A DNA stretch of 64,000 nt, taken from Dyadobacter alkalitolerans DSM 23607 (GTDB lineage Bacteria; Bacteroidota; Bacteroidia; Cytophagales; Spirosomataceae). Below the pieces are notes generated by a model. It was given only the letters and a program-made list of their open reading frames with translations. It did no database searches and had not been told where the DNA came from. The stretch covers positions 60,691-124,690 of the forward strand of contig NZ_AUAS01000016.1 in the NCBI RefSeq assembly GCF_000428845.1. The letters are read 5' to 3'. This document shows, piece by piece, positions 1 to 8,929 of the stretch; position 1 is the first letter of the stretch; every line of letters begins with the position of its first letter. The translations under genes and the position numbers were made by a program.

Positions 1-139
1 TAACTTCCCCGCCGCTTCCCTTAAACAGGTCGGGAATTAGCAGCGAGCCCAAAGCTGCACCTCCAAGGCCCAAACTCATTTTGGACAAGAAGTGTCTTCG
101 TGTGGTATTCAGTCCGTAATCAAAAACTTGTTTTTCCAT
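1..139 (-). CDS. DUF1501 family protein, N-terminal fragment (Tat signal)
   Basis: Only the first 46 codons lie in the window; the gene runs off the left edge. The start reads MEKQVFDYGLNTTRRHFLSK, and a hydrophobic glycine/alanine-rich stretch follows, so this is a twin-arginine (TRRHFL) export signal. This N-terminus is typical of DUF1501 proteins, which have an alkaline-phosphatase/sulfatase-like fold and usually sit directly after a DUF1549/DUF1553 gene, as here. The upstream gene ends only 16 bp before this start, so the two are probably cotranscribed. Substrate unknown. The family call rests on the signal peptide and the neighbour. Confidence 0.75.
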   Translation of the reverse strand, partial: MEKQVFDYGLNTTRRHFLSKMSLGLGGAALGSLLIPDLFKGSGGEV

Positions 140-155
140 GATTTGAAGCTGCTAA

Positions 156-2477
156 TCAGCCTTTTGTAATGGTTTCTTCCATGTTGTACAGTGTATTGAT
201 CACCCGCATCAGGGCGGCCGCCTGCACTTCATTTACTTTTTCATTCCTGGGATACTCACCCACATTCAATACTTTGAAAGCATGTTTTTTATCCTTTGCA
301 AACATGGAAGCTTCACTGTTGTAATACTCGGTAAGCAGCTTGACTTCCTTATCCGTAGGCTGGCGGCAGACGATTCTCTGAAAAGATTCCTTAATGTTGA
401 TTTCGATGTTGGATGATTTGGCTGTGAGCCTTTCTGCCAAAACCCGGGATGCTTCCAGGACCGTAGGATCATTGAGCATAACCAGCGCTTGCAAGGGTGT
501 ATTGGTCTTGGAGCGTTTGATTTCACAATGGTCGCGGTTGCTGGCATCAAAAATAATCATGGACGGCGGCGGAACCGTCAGCTTAATGAATGTATACATT
601 CCCCTTCGGTATAATGCTTGCTCTTTATCCTGCTGGTAGGTTTTCAATGTGCCCCTTCCTGAGGTAGCCGCCTCCCATAATCCCTTTGGCTGGTAAGGCT
701 TCACGCTAGGCCCTCCTATTTTGGATACCAATAACCCGCTCGTAGAAAGCACCATATCCCTGACCAGTTCAGCAGGAAGCCTGTACCGGGGCCCGCGCGA
801 CAGGAATATATTATCAGGATCCGCTTTGAGCTTTTCCGCGGTAATCTTGGCCGATTGGCGGTAGGTAGCCGATGTTACAATCTGTTTAACAAGCCTTTTA
901 ATATCCCAGCCATGGTTCATAAAGTCAACTGCGAGCCAATCCAGCAGCGCAGGATTGGTAGGCAAATCACCCTGCATTCCAAAATCGCCTGTGCTTTTTA
1001 CAATGCCCCGTCCGATAAATTCCTGCCATATCTGGTTTACAAAAACGCGGGCAGTAAGCGGGTTGCTCTTGCTGGTGGTCCATTTGGCCAGGCCCAATCT
1101 GTTTTGAGGAAGTCCGTTGGTATCAAATTTCATGACCGCTGGCAGCGCTGAGGCCGTAACCACGCGGCCGGGGGCGTCATACACGCCGCGGTTTAGAATA
1201 TGGGTGGGCCGGAGCGTATCGCGATCTCCCATCACCGATACCATCAGCAGACTCGTATCGGGCTTGTTGATAAATGTCAAAAGGGATTTGGCCTCCTCGT
1301 CTGAAATACGCAGAATAGGGTTTTTGGCAGGCTTTGTGCGCGAGATATCTCCTTCAAAACCAAGCTCCTTGGAATTATTGAAAAATGCAAAAAGACGGTA
1401 ATAATCTTCCTGTGAGATGGGGTCATACTTATGATCGTGGCATTGGGCGCATTCGACAGTAAGCCCCAGCACACCCGTACTGTATGTTTTGGTTTTATCA
1501 ATGTTGTATTCGATCCTGTACTCCTCGGGAATTACGCCACCCTCCTCGGTATATTTATGATTTCGGAAAAATGCGGTTGCCAAAATCTGCTCTTTGCTAG
1601 CATTAGGAAGCATATCGCCGGCAATCTGCCAGGTAAGAAACTGATCATAGCGCATGTTTTTATTGAATGCACTAATCAGCCAGTCGCGCCATGGCCACTG
1701 CGTGCGTACTTCATCATCCTGATAGCCGTAAGAATCGGCATAGCGCGCCACATCCAGCCTGTAAATAGCCATTTTCTCTCCATAGGCTTTCTGGCTGAGC
1801 AGCTCATCGACGACCTTTTCATAGGCGCCTTCGCTTCCGTCAGCGGCGAACCGGTTCTGTAAATCCAGCGAAGGCGGCAGGCCCGTCAGATCCAGCGAAA
1901 CCCTTTTGAGCAGGTGGCTTTTGTCTGCCTGCTCGTTGGGAGCAAGCCCGGCTCCTTCCATCTTTTGCAAAACAAAATGGTCAATCTCATTCTTGGGCCA
2001 CTCTTTGTCCGAGATTTCGCGCAGAGCCGGCAAAACCGGCGCTGTAAATGCCCAGTGCTTTTCATACTTGGCACCTTGCTCGATCCACTTACGAACGAGG
2101 CCAATTTCAGTTTCACTCAGTAAGCCCAGGTGTGATTCCGGAGTGGGCATCTGATAGGCCGGGTCCACCGAAGTGATCCTTTTGTAAACCTCCGATTGCT
2201 CGGGCTTACCCGGAAAGATCGCAACCCCTTTTCCATCTTTCAGCTTGGCATAAGCATTTTCGGCTACATCGAGCCTAAGGCCCGCCTCGCGTTTGTTAGC
2301 ATCCGGGCCGTGACAGGCGTAGCATTTGTCGGAGAGGATCGGACGAATGTCAAAATTGTAGCTCACAAGCCCTTCGCTGCCGCCTTTTTGTAAAGTATTA
2401 TTTTTTTGAAAGCAGGAGACGACCACAAAAAAGGCTACGCTACTCAATGCCACGAAAAGGAAAAGCTTTTTTTTCAT
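156..2477 (-). CDS. DUF1549/DUF1553 (PSD1) lipoprotein with cytochrome c-like domain
   Basis: 773 residues. A lipoprotein signal ends at Cys22 (VVVSC). A haem-binding CYACH motif (CxxCH) at about residues 52-56 starts the planctomycete-type cytochrome C domain, followed by the DUF1549 domain (about 155-370) and the C-terminal DUF1553 domain (about 455-720). Proteins of this architecture are predicted to be surface or periplasmic redox proteins and nearly always accompany a DUF1501 protein; their reaction is not established. The gene lies downstream of susD after a 291-bp gap with its own promoter-like sequence (minus-strand TAACTTTG at 2593-2586, TTG at 2614-2612) and two operator-like palindromes. 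Here it probably serves glycan or sugar oxidation alongside SusC/SusD, which is an inference. Confidence 0.85.
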   Translation of the reverse strand: MKKKLFLFVALSSVAFFVVVSCFQKNNTLQKGGSEGLVSYNFDIRPILSDKCYACHGPDANKREAGLRLDVAENAYAKLKDGKGVAIFPGKPEQSEVYKRITSVDPAYQMPTPESHLGLLSETEIGLVRKWIEQGAKYEKHWAFTAPVLPALREISDKEWPKNEIDHFVLQKMEGAGLAPNEQADKSHLLKRVSLDLTGLPPSLDLQNRFAADGSEGAYEKVVDELLSQKAYGEKMAIYRLDVARYADSYGYQDDEVRTQWPWRDWLISAFNKNMRYDQFLTWQIAGDMLPNASKEQILATAFFRNHKYTEEGGVIPEEYRIEYNIDKTKTYSTGVLGLTVECAQCHDHKYDPISQEDYYRLFAFFNNSKELGFEGDISRTKPAKNPILRISDEEAKSLLTFINKPDTSLLMVSVMGDRDTLRPTHILNRGVYDAPGRVVTASALPAVMKFDTNGLPQNRLGLAKWTTSKSNPLTARVFVNQIWQEFIGRGIVKSTGDFGMQGDLPTNPALLDWLAVDFMNHGWDIKRLVKQIVTSATYRQSAKITAEKLKADPDNIFLSRGPRYRLPAELVRDMVLSTSGLLVSKIGGPSVKPYQPKGLWEAATSGRGTLKTYQQDKEQALYRRGMYTFIKLTVPPPSMIIFDASNRDHCEIKRSKTNTPLQALVMLNDPTVLEASRVLAERLTAKSSNIEINIKESFQRIVCRQPTDKEVKLLTEYYNSEASMFAKDKKHAFKVLNVGEYPRNEKVNEVQAAALMRVINTLYNMEETITKG

Positions 2478-2516
2478 ATCTAAAACAGGCTCACAAAGCC
2501 TGCCGTTACATACTAT

Positions 2517-2528
2517 GTTTGTACAAAC
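2517..2528. promoter_or_regulatory. Operator-like palindrome GTTTGTACAAAC
   Basis: A perfect 12-bp palindrome in the leader of the DUF1549/DUF1553 gene, about 40 bp before its start codon. It contains TTTGTACAAA, which differs by one base from the TATGTACAAA core found at three other promoters of this locus. Candidate site for the nearby GntR regulator (inference). Confidence 0.4.
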
Positions 2529-2585
2529 TACTAACCTAACGCAACTTTATCAGCACAATATTGCTTTAAGCCAAATAATTAAATA

Positions 2586-2614
2586 CAAAGTTAAATTATT
2601 TACTGGCAATGCAA
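2586..2614 (-). promoter_or_regulatory. Promoter of the DUF1549/DUF1553-DUF1501 unit
   Basis: On the minus strand, TTG (2614-2612) is followed after 18 bp by TAACTTTG (2593-2586). This matches the Bacteroidota -33/-7 pattern TTG-N17..19-TAnnTTTG. It lies between the two palindromes at 2517-2528 and 2626-2647. Confidence 0.5.
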
Positions 2615-2625
2615 TGCTAAAACAT

Positions 2626-2647
2626 ATACTTTGTACATACAAAGTAT
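2626..2647. promoter_or_regulatory. 22-bp inverted repeat, candidate GntR operator
   Basis: ATACTTTGTA and TACAAAGTAT are perfect 10-bp arms around a CA spacer. Read on the minus strand it contains TATGTACAAA, identical to the site over the susC -7 element. It lies just upstream of the -33 element of the DUF1549/DUF1553 promoter. HutC-type GntR proteins bind sites near GTnTAnAC, and the centre GTACATAC agrees at most positions. That the local GntR binds here is inferred. Confidence 0.45.
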
Positions 2648-2768
2648 CGCTATTTATCCCGGGATGCTTTAAAACGGAATATCACTAAAAAAAACAATGG
2701 CTGAGCAATGCCCGGCCATTGATAAAGTACATGAAACGATTTATCTAACCTAACTAAAAGGTAGATGA

Positions 2769-4634
2769 TCAGTAACCAGGGTTTTGTTTGAGCGCCCCGT
2801 TGCTTTTTCTGATCTCGGTGTTTGGAATCGGAAACAGATAGTAATGATCCCCTTTCCATGGTTTTCTAACCTCAGCTTCGGGGATGACACCATAAGTGTA
2901 GGTAAGCTTTCCGAGCGCATCACCGGGCTTGGCCCCGGTCCAGTCCATGGTTACTTTGGTCAGTCCGCGTACGGCAATGTCCACATGCCCGGGCGCCGCC
3001 TTCCAGCGCATCAGGTCAAAAAAGCGCGAATCTTCCAGATGCAGCTCGATGGCCCTTTCGTTGCGGTAATCCCTGACAAGTGCAGCTCCCGTGCTTTTGA
3101 TATCGGGCATGTTCACAGAGGATCTTTTGCGGACCTTGTTGATGTACTCTCTGGCCATGGCCTCATTTCCCAAAGCCATTTGTATTTCGGCATAGTTCAG
3201 ATAAAACTCGGTTATGCGCATAAATACGATGACCTGGTTGTAATCATTATCATAGCTTGCCCGCGGCCCTGCAAAGTCATCCGTTTTTTTGAATGTATAA
3301 CCTGTCTGCACGCGCCAGTGGAAGGGAGTAAGCCCTTTCACCCAATAGGTTTTCGAATCCCTGCCAAAGTCAAAAAGGTTCTGGCCATTTTTGGGATCCA
3401 CCTTATTGGGGTTAATGTAGGGAGCTGCATTGTCGGGGTTGGGATTGGCATCTTCCCAATATTCATAGGTGCGCACCGTGCTCTTTGATCCATCGATAAT
3501 GTTAAGCGGACCTGCTCCCGGATAAATGACGGCGTCATAGAAACGCGGGTCGCGGTTCTTTTCGGGCTTTTGAGGATCATACCCTGAGGCTGGATTCACG
3601 GTCACGCCGTCAGCAAGATAAGGATATTCACCATTTTTGAGCTGAAACATATTGACAAAATTCTGGGTCGGAACCAGCCGCTGCTGGGCGTCAAAGCCAC
3701 TGGGCCAGTAATCATAATTGTAGCCCCAGCCTGGTATCCTGGTTGCGGGTGTAAATGATTTGCCAAAGATCGTCTCGTCGGTTTTCAATGGTTTTTTAAA
3801 AAGCTCGGCATACTGCGGGTGCAAGGTAAAACCCAGATCAAGGACGGCTTTGGTGGCAGCCTCGGCGGCCTTCCATTTGGCCAGGTCTTTGGTTGGGTTA
3901 TTCAGCGGGCTGGCCAGGTACAAAACTACCCTTGCCTTGAAGGCCAGGGCTGCGGCCTTGCTGACTTTCCCTGTATTTACCGGCAGGCCATCCAGAAAAC
4001 CAATGGCAAGATCTGTTTCACTGAGTATAAACTGGGCGCATTCCTCAAAGGTATTTCTGGGCACATCAAAGGTCTCTGAATTCAGCTGAAAGCTGTTTGT
4101 AATGATGGGCACACCGCCAAATGTCCGCATAAGCTCAAAATACATCCAGGCGCGCAGAAAATGCACTTCTCCTTTCATGGGCGCCAGCTTGTCTTCGGCG
4201 ATGGCAGAGCTTTCTATATTTTCAAAAAACACATTCGCCTTCCGGATGAAGCCATACTCATAGTCCCAGAGCGGGATAGGCACGGGCTGTTCCTTGGCAA
4301 CCGAAAGCAGATCATTTACATTGTCGGGTGTCAAATTGCCTTCCAGATAATTGCGGATACCGGCTGAGCGCTCGTGGGTTTCGGGCTGATTGACGGCAAT
4401 ATCTGTCAGGGCGTCGAAGCCTCCGGTACCCGGGGCCCAGGGCGGCTTGATGCCATTATAAATGTTGTAAACATAGTTTTGCAAAAACACAGCATCATTG
4501 AAAACCGCTTCATCGGATATGGCATCAAGCGGCTTTTTGTCCAGAACATTACAGGAGGTTGCCGTTGCAATGATGCCGATAAATGAGATACTCAGCGCCC
4601 TTTTTACCAATCTATTTTTAATGAAATATTTCAT
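2769..4634 (-). CDS. SusD/RagB family glycan-binding lipoprotein
   Basis: 621 residues. A lipoprotein signal ends at Cys28 (TATSC), followed by the NVLDKKPLD motif typical of SusD-like proteins. The N-terminal part holds the TPR-like helical scaffold and the C-terminal part the RagB/SusD domain, ending with the usual YLFPIP...LKQNPGY. It caps the SusC porin on the outer face of the outer membrane and binds oligosaccharide. It starts 14 bp after susC and is cotranscribed with it. The locus carries a GH92 mannosidase and mannose-6-phosphate isomerase, so the ligand is probably a mannose-containing glycan, which is an inference. Confidence 0.95.
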   Translation of the reverse strand: MKYFIKNRLVKRALSISFIGIIATATSCNVLDKKPLDAISDEAVFNDAVFLQNYVYNIYNGIKPPWAPGTGGFDALTDIAVNQPETHERSAGIRNYLEGNLTPDNVNDLLSVAKEQPVPIPLWDYEYGFIRKANVFFENIESSAIAEDKLAPMKGEVHFLRAWMYFELMRTFGGVPIITNSFQLNSETFDVPRNTFEECAQFILSETDLAIGFLDGLPVNTGKVSKAAALAFKARVVLYLASPLNNPTKDLAKWKAAEAATKAVLDLGFTLHPQYAELFKKPLKTDETIFGKSFTPATRIPGWGYNYDYWPSGFDAQQRLVPTQNFVNMFQLKNGEYPYLADGVTVNPASGYDPQKPEKNRDPRFYDAVIYPGAGPLNIIDGSKSTVRTYEYWEDANPNPDNAAPYINPNKVDPKNGQNLFDFGRDSKTYWVKGLTPFHWRVQTGYTFKKTDDFAGPRASYDNDYNQVIVFMRITEFYLNYAEIQMALGNEAMAREYINKVRKRSSVNMPDIKSTGAALVRDYRNERAIELHLEDSRFFDLMRWKAAPGHVDIAVRGLTKVTMDWTGAKPGDALGKLTYTYGVIPEAEVRKPWKGDHYYLFPIPNTEIRKSNGALKQNPGY

Positions 4635-4648
4635 AGGTCGTTCTCAGA

Positions 4649-7600
4649 TTAAAAAGTAAGATTAACTCCGAAGCTCAGCGTTTTCATGTTGGGATAAGCA
4701 CCGCCGTTCCCGCTCAGGAACTCAGGATCACCATTACCGTATTTTTTGAGTGAATTAAATACCATAAAGATGTTGTCGCCCGAAACATACACCCGCAATG
4801 CTGCGATCCTGACTTTTGAAAGCAGGCTTTTGGGAAGCGTGTAGCCCAGCTGAACATTCTTCATGCGCATCCAGGTTGCGGCGCGGTAATAAAAGTCGCT
4901 GTCTGAACCTGCAAAGCCTGTGGGGGAGATCATGGGAAGTGCTGCGTTTACATTCGTTAATGTATAGCTGTTCAGGGCCACATACTCCAAACCATTACCA
5001 CCCGCGCCCGAGTTGAATGCATTACTCATGCGGAACTTTGCACCGCTTTGCCCTTGCATGAGCATGGCCAGGTCAAAATTCTTGTAATTCATCCCAATAC
5101 TCAAGCCATACTGCGTACTCGGAAAAACAGTGGTGACATCTGCGCCAGTAACCGGATCCTTTGCCGTGTTATTGGTTGTATTAAACATATACTGGTCATT
5201 GCTGTCTATGATCTTGTCCCCATTCAGATCGGCGAAAATCAAACCCCCCAATGATGCTCCGGGATAATTAACATTGTTATCCAGGTCCTGCTGGGTGCGG
5301 TATATGCCGATGGATTTGTACACCAGCCTGGATCCGAAAGGCTCACCTTCCAGCTTTTGATACTCCTCTGCCTGGGGCGTTTCGTCGAAGTAAATGATCT
5401 TGTTTTTGTTATAAGAAAAGTTTCCGTTGACCCGCACGGTAAGATCTGAGAAATTGTGCCGGTAACCTGCCTGAAGCTCGATACCCTGGCTGTTCATTTT
5501 ACCAATGTTTTCATCGGGCAAAAGCAGCCCGGTATAACTCGGAATCGAGGCCTGTCTTTTTCCCAGAATGTTTGACGTTTTGTTCTGGAAAAGGTCCAGC
5601 TCGAAGGTCAGGCGGTTATTGAGGAAAGCTGCCTCCAGACCAATGTCCGTTTTCTCGCTCACTTCCCAGGTAATGTTGGGATTAGGCGTGGATTGCACGG
5701 CGATACCGCGCGCGTCTACGCCATTTACAACCCATCCGTCGGTATACCCGTAAGCGGCAATGTATTGGAAAGGATCCACCCGGTCGTTACCCAGCTTTCC
5801 CCATGAAGCTCTTAGTTTCAAAATACTAAGTACATTTTTTGGAATAAATGCCTCGTTACTGATCACCCAGCCTGCTGAAACCTGCGGAAAAAACCCAAAA
5901 CGTTTGTCCTTTGGAAAGATAGGCGAACCATCGTAGCGGGCGCTGAAGCCGAACAGATATTTTTGCTTAAAATCATAGCTTAACCGTCCGAAAAAATTCT
6001 GGCGGGCCGACTCCGTAGCAGAACCATCGTTGTTCCAGTTCAGTCGGTTGGTAGTGCCGGCAAATAGCTGATCGATCAGCGGGGAATCGTAACCAAGGCG
6101 CTGGGCAAAAAAGGTGTTATCATCATAAGTCATCTGCTCATAAGCCACGAAAGCTGAAAGTTTGTGATCCTGTGCAAACGTCCTGTTGTAATTGAGCTTC
6201 ACATTTCCGGTGGTGCGCAGGCTTTGTCTGAAATCTTCGCGCAAGCCAATGTCCTCTACGGATCTGGACTGCTTTTCTACAATGTTGCCGTCCGGATCCT
6301 TTTCAAAATAAGGCCAGATGTAATTAAACTGCTTATCGTATCCCACAGTTTTAACAACAGACAAATAACCATCGATGCTGAATCCTTCCAGAAAGGACAT
6401 ATTGTACTTGAAGCGGACTGTTCCGCTGGCTACATCGGTTTTGTATTTACGGTAACCTGGGCTCAGCAGGCGGGCGGCGGGGTTCAGATGCGACCATCCT
6501 TCTCCCGGATAACGGTAATCGCCTCCTATATAGGCTTCCTGCAAAGGGCTGGTGGTGGCCAGAGAGCCTACTTCCCCGCCCGGGCCGCCCTGAGGCGTTT
6601 GCGTTGCTTTTTCACGGATCGACAGGTCCAGGCCTACTTCGAGGTCTTTGGTCACGGTCACATCTACATTGCTTCTTACATTATATTGCCTGAGCTTGGA
6701 TTTGTTGTCGCCCCGAAGGATTCCACCCTGGCTGGCTGTACCCAGCGAGACAAAATACCGCACCTTATCCGTTCCGCCGCGCATAGTCAGCGAGTATCTG
6801 GTCTGCCTGACGGGCGGACCGATCAATGCCTTCCACCAGTCCTCAGGCCTTCTTGTTCCGTTCCGGAATGATTCTACCAGAGCGTCAGGAAAGTCGGCCG
6901 GTGTTCCTTCCAGTGCCCTGCGGTCATTGAGGGCCTGCATATATTGGAATGCATCAGCTGATTTGACCTTCATAGTCGGCGACTGCCAGGACTGCGTTGT
7001 GGAAAAATCAAACGCGGGTTTGCCTGTCACGCCTCTCTTGGTGGTGACCAGGATAACGCCGCCCGCAGATTGCGCCCCATATATTGCCGCCGAAGCATCT
7101 TTGAGCACCGAAATAGACTCTATATCATTGGGATCAAGCCTGTTCAAACCGTCGGGATCTGCATTGGCAACGCCGTCGATTACGATCAGGGCGGAGGTGT
7201 TGCGGTAAGTACTGGCGCCCCTGACCAGGATCTGGGCGTCGTCAAAACCCGGGGCAGCGCTCCTTTGCGTCACATAAACGCCCGCCATCCTTCCGGCCAG
7301 CGAGTTGGACAGCGATGCTGCGCTGGATTTTTTGATCTCCGCACCCGTCGTTTGCACGACGGCATTGGTAAGCTCGGATCTTTTCTGGGTTCCGTAACCC
7401 ACAACCACTACATCGCTCAGCTCCTGGGAGGAAACCTCCATTTTCATGTCCAGAACGGCCTGCGATCCTGCCGTTAACTCTTTGGTAATGTAGCCAATGT
7501 AGGAAAATACCAGTACGCTGCCAGCGCCTTTTACCAGGATCGAGTACTTTCCATTTGCATCTGAAACCACACCATTGGTAGTTCCTTTTTCCAGCACGTT

Positions 7601-7816
7601 TACCCCTGGTATGCCCGCATTGTTTTCGTCGGTAACCGTTCCGGTAATGGTCTGTTCTGCCGCAGGGCGGGCCCCTTTGACATTTTTAATGGAGCCCGAG
7701 GCCTTGTGCAGGGGAATAGCGGCCTGGACGGCAGAAGCCAGAAAGATTCCCAGCGCCAAGCCCAGACAGGTGCTCAACGATCTCCGCCCGTTTTTTGCAA
7801 GTAGTTTTGGTTTCAT
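4649..7816 (-). CDS. SusC/RagA family TonB-linked outer membrane protein
   Basis: 1055 residues, the usual SusC length. A signal peptide is followed by a carboxypeptidase-regulatory-like domain (about 55-135, TITGTVTDENNAGIPGVNV), then the plug domain beginning at VVVGYGTQKRSELTNAVV (about 140-260), then the 22-strand barrel ending in the terminal phenylalanine of FGVNLTF. It imports oligosaccharides into the periplasm with SusD, driven by TonB. It is the first gene of the susC-susD unit. Its promoter-like sequence TTG-N19-TATGTTTG (minus strand, 7946-7917) overlaps an operator-like site, which suggests control by the GntR protein encoded just upstream. Confidence 0.96.
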   Translation of the reverse strand: MKPKLLAKNGRRSLSTCLGLALGIFLASAVQAAIPLHKASGSIKNVKGARPAAEQTITGTVTDENNAGIPGVNVLEKGTTNGVVSDANGKYSILVKGAGSVLVFSYIGYITKELTAGSQAVLDMKMEVSSQELSDVVVVGYGTQKRSELTNAVVQTTGAEIKKSSAASLSNSLAGRMAGVYVTQRSAAPGFDDAQILVRGASTYRNTSALIVIDGVANADPDGLNRLDPNDIESISVLKDASAAIYGAQSAGGVILVTTKRGVTGKPAFDFSTTQSWQSPTMKVKSADAFQYMQALNDRRALEGTPADFPDALVESFRNGTRRPEDWWKALIGPPVRQTRYSLTMRGGTDKVRYFVSLGTASQGGILRGDNKSKLRQYNVRSNVDVTVTKDLEVGLDLSIREKATQTPQGGPGGEVGSLATTSPLQEAYIGGDYRYPGEGWSHLNPAARLLSPGYRKYKTDVASGTVRFKYNMSFLEGFSIDGYLSVVKTVGYDKQFNYIWPYFEKDPDGNIVEKQSRSVEDIGLREDFRQSLRTTGNVKLNYNRTFAQDHKLSAFVAYEQMTYDDNTFFAQRLGYDSPLIDQLFAGTTNRLNWNNDGSATESARQNFFGRLSYDFKQKYLFGFSARYDGSPIFPKDKRFGFFPQVSAGWVISNEAFIPKNVLSILKLRASWGKLGNDRVDPFQYIAAYGYTDGWVVNGVDARGIAVQSTPNPNITWEVSEKTDIGLEAAFLNNRLTFELDLFQNKTSNILGKRQASIPSYTGLLLPDENIGKMNSQGIELQAGYRHNFSDLTVRVNGNFSYNKNKIIYFDETPQAEEYQKLEGEPFGSRLVYKSIGIYRTQQDLDNNVNYPGASLGGLIFADLNGDKIIDSNDQYMFNTTNNTAKDPVTGADVTTVFPSTQYGLSIGMNYKNFDLAMLMQGQSGAKFRMSNAFNSGAGGNGLEYVALNSYTLTNVNAALPMISPTGFAGSDSDFYYRAATWMRMKNVQLGYTLPKSLLSKVRIAALRVYVSGDNIFMVFNSLKKYGNGDPEFLSGNGGAYPNMKTLSFGVNLTF

Positions 7817-7907
7817 AAAAGCAGTTAGTGGTTAAATGGCTTTTTTCCCACGAAGTGAGGATTTAGGATTTAATCAGTACGCAAAGCACTCTATCTCAAT
7901 ACATTTT

Positions 7908-7946
7908 ACATATGTACAAACATATAAACATATTTTTGAAAAACAA
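7908..7946 (-). promoter_or_regulatory. susC promoter with overlapping operator-like site
   Basis: On the minus strand TTG (7946-7944), a 19-bp spacer and TATGTTTG (7924-7917) match the Bacteroidota promoter pattern exactly. The -7 element is embedded in ACATATGTACAAACATA (7908-7924), which contains the core TATGTACAAA shared with the other candidate GntR sites. Binding there would block promoter use. The rest of the 314-bp gap (7817-8130) holds no gene I can see. Confidence 0.55.
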
Positions 7947-8130
7947 GGACTCCTAATATATTTTAAAGAAATAATGACATTTATAGAGAAATGCGAAAGA
8001 GCCGTTGATAGGAAGATAATCGCGCAAGCTGCCACTACATTCGGGCGAGATACTTATATAGGCAAAGACGGCGCAGGCAATAGCCTAACGATTAGCTGTA
8101 AACGCAGCGCAATTATATTTGAATGCTATA

Positions 8131-8871
8131 TTATTCCCGTACGCTTTCGACGGTGTAGACAAAACTGTCGGCGCGGTAATAGCCCAGGTTGTATTCAATG
8201 GGCCTGTCGCCCTGATCAAAAACAAAACGTTTCCTGAACAAAATGGGGCTTCCTACCTCCACTTCCAGTTTTGCGGCAATAAATTTATCGGCAGCAATGG
8301 CGCCAACTTCTTCCTTGGAAAGCGTGGCTACAACCAAATGGTCTTTTTCTAGAATGTCGTAAAGTGGCCGCTTGAAATCTTCCTCTCCTGTCAGGCCCAC
8401 CCGGGGATGGAAATAGGAAATGAAGTAAACAAAAGGCCCTTCGACTTTACCCCTGAGCCGTTCGAGTTTCAGGATCTTTTTGGAAGGATCTATGTCAAAA
8501 AAATTGGCCGTTTTCTCATCGGCCGTAACCCAGGTAACATGCAGCTCAAAATTTTTGACATTAATCCCCCTGGCATTCATTTCCTGGGTAAAGCTCAGCC
8601 AGTTCTTTGATTTTGAACTGATTACGGGCTCTGCTACTTTGGTGCCAATTCCTTTTTTTCTGATCAGCAATCCCTCGTACACCAATTTGTTGAGCGCCTG
8701 ACGTAGCGTAGACCTGGATATAGCCAACTGCTTGGCCAGCTCCACCTCGTTGGGAAGGAATTTACCATTTAAATGCTCGGGATCATTGATCATCGTCCGC
8801 AGCAGGTTTTCTGCCTGAATATGTAATGGAACCGGGCTTTTATGATCTATGCTAAATTTCATGGTCGACAA
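8131..8871 (-). CDS. GntR family transcriptional regulator (HutC/UTRA type)
   Basis: 246 residues. An N-terminal winged helix-turn-helix (about 12-80) contains LPNEVELAKQLAISRSTLRQ and the wing LIRKKGIGTKV. A UTRA effector domain follows (about 95-240), including DIDPSKKILKLERLR and PILFRKRFVFD. Regulators of this type usually sense phosphorylated sugars and repress the neighbouring catabolic genes. It sits between susC and the kinase/isomerase/porter operon. The recurring TATGTACAAA sites at the susC, DUF1549/DUF1553 and lipoprotein-operon promoters are its likely targets. Met4 is an alternative start. A mannose- or fructose-phosphate effector is plausible but not shown. Confidence 0.93.
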   Translation of the reverse strand: MSTMKFSIDHKSPVPLHIQAENLLRTMINDPEHLNGKFLPNEVELAKQLAISRSTLRQALNKLVYEGLLIRKKGIGTKVAEPVISSKSKNWLSFTQEMNARGINVKNFELHVTWVTADEKTANFFDIDPSKKILKLERLRGKVEGPFVYFISYFHPRVGLTGEEDFKRPLYDILEKDHLVVATLSKEEVGAIAADKFIAAKLEVEVGSPILFRKRFVFDQGDRPIEYNLGYYRADSFVYTVESVRE

Positions 8872-8929
8872 ATTGAGTAGAGAATCACAAAAATAGCGAA
8901 TTCAGATTCCTTTCAAGCAACCAGACCCG

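Noticed and set aside
2784..3488. A 234-codon open frame antisense to susD
   Set aside because: Mirror of a conserved SusD C-terminal region; no promoter or family support.
6164..6871. A 235-codon open frame antisense to susC
   Set aside because: susC is intact and typical across this stretch; the antisense product resembles no protein family.
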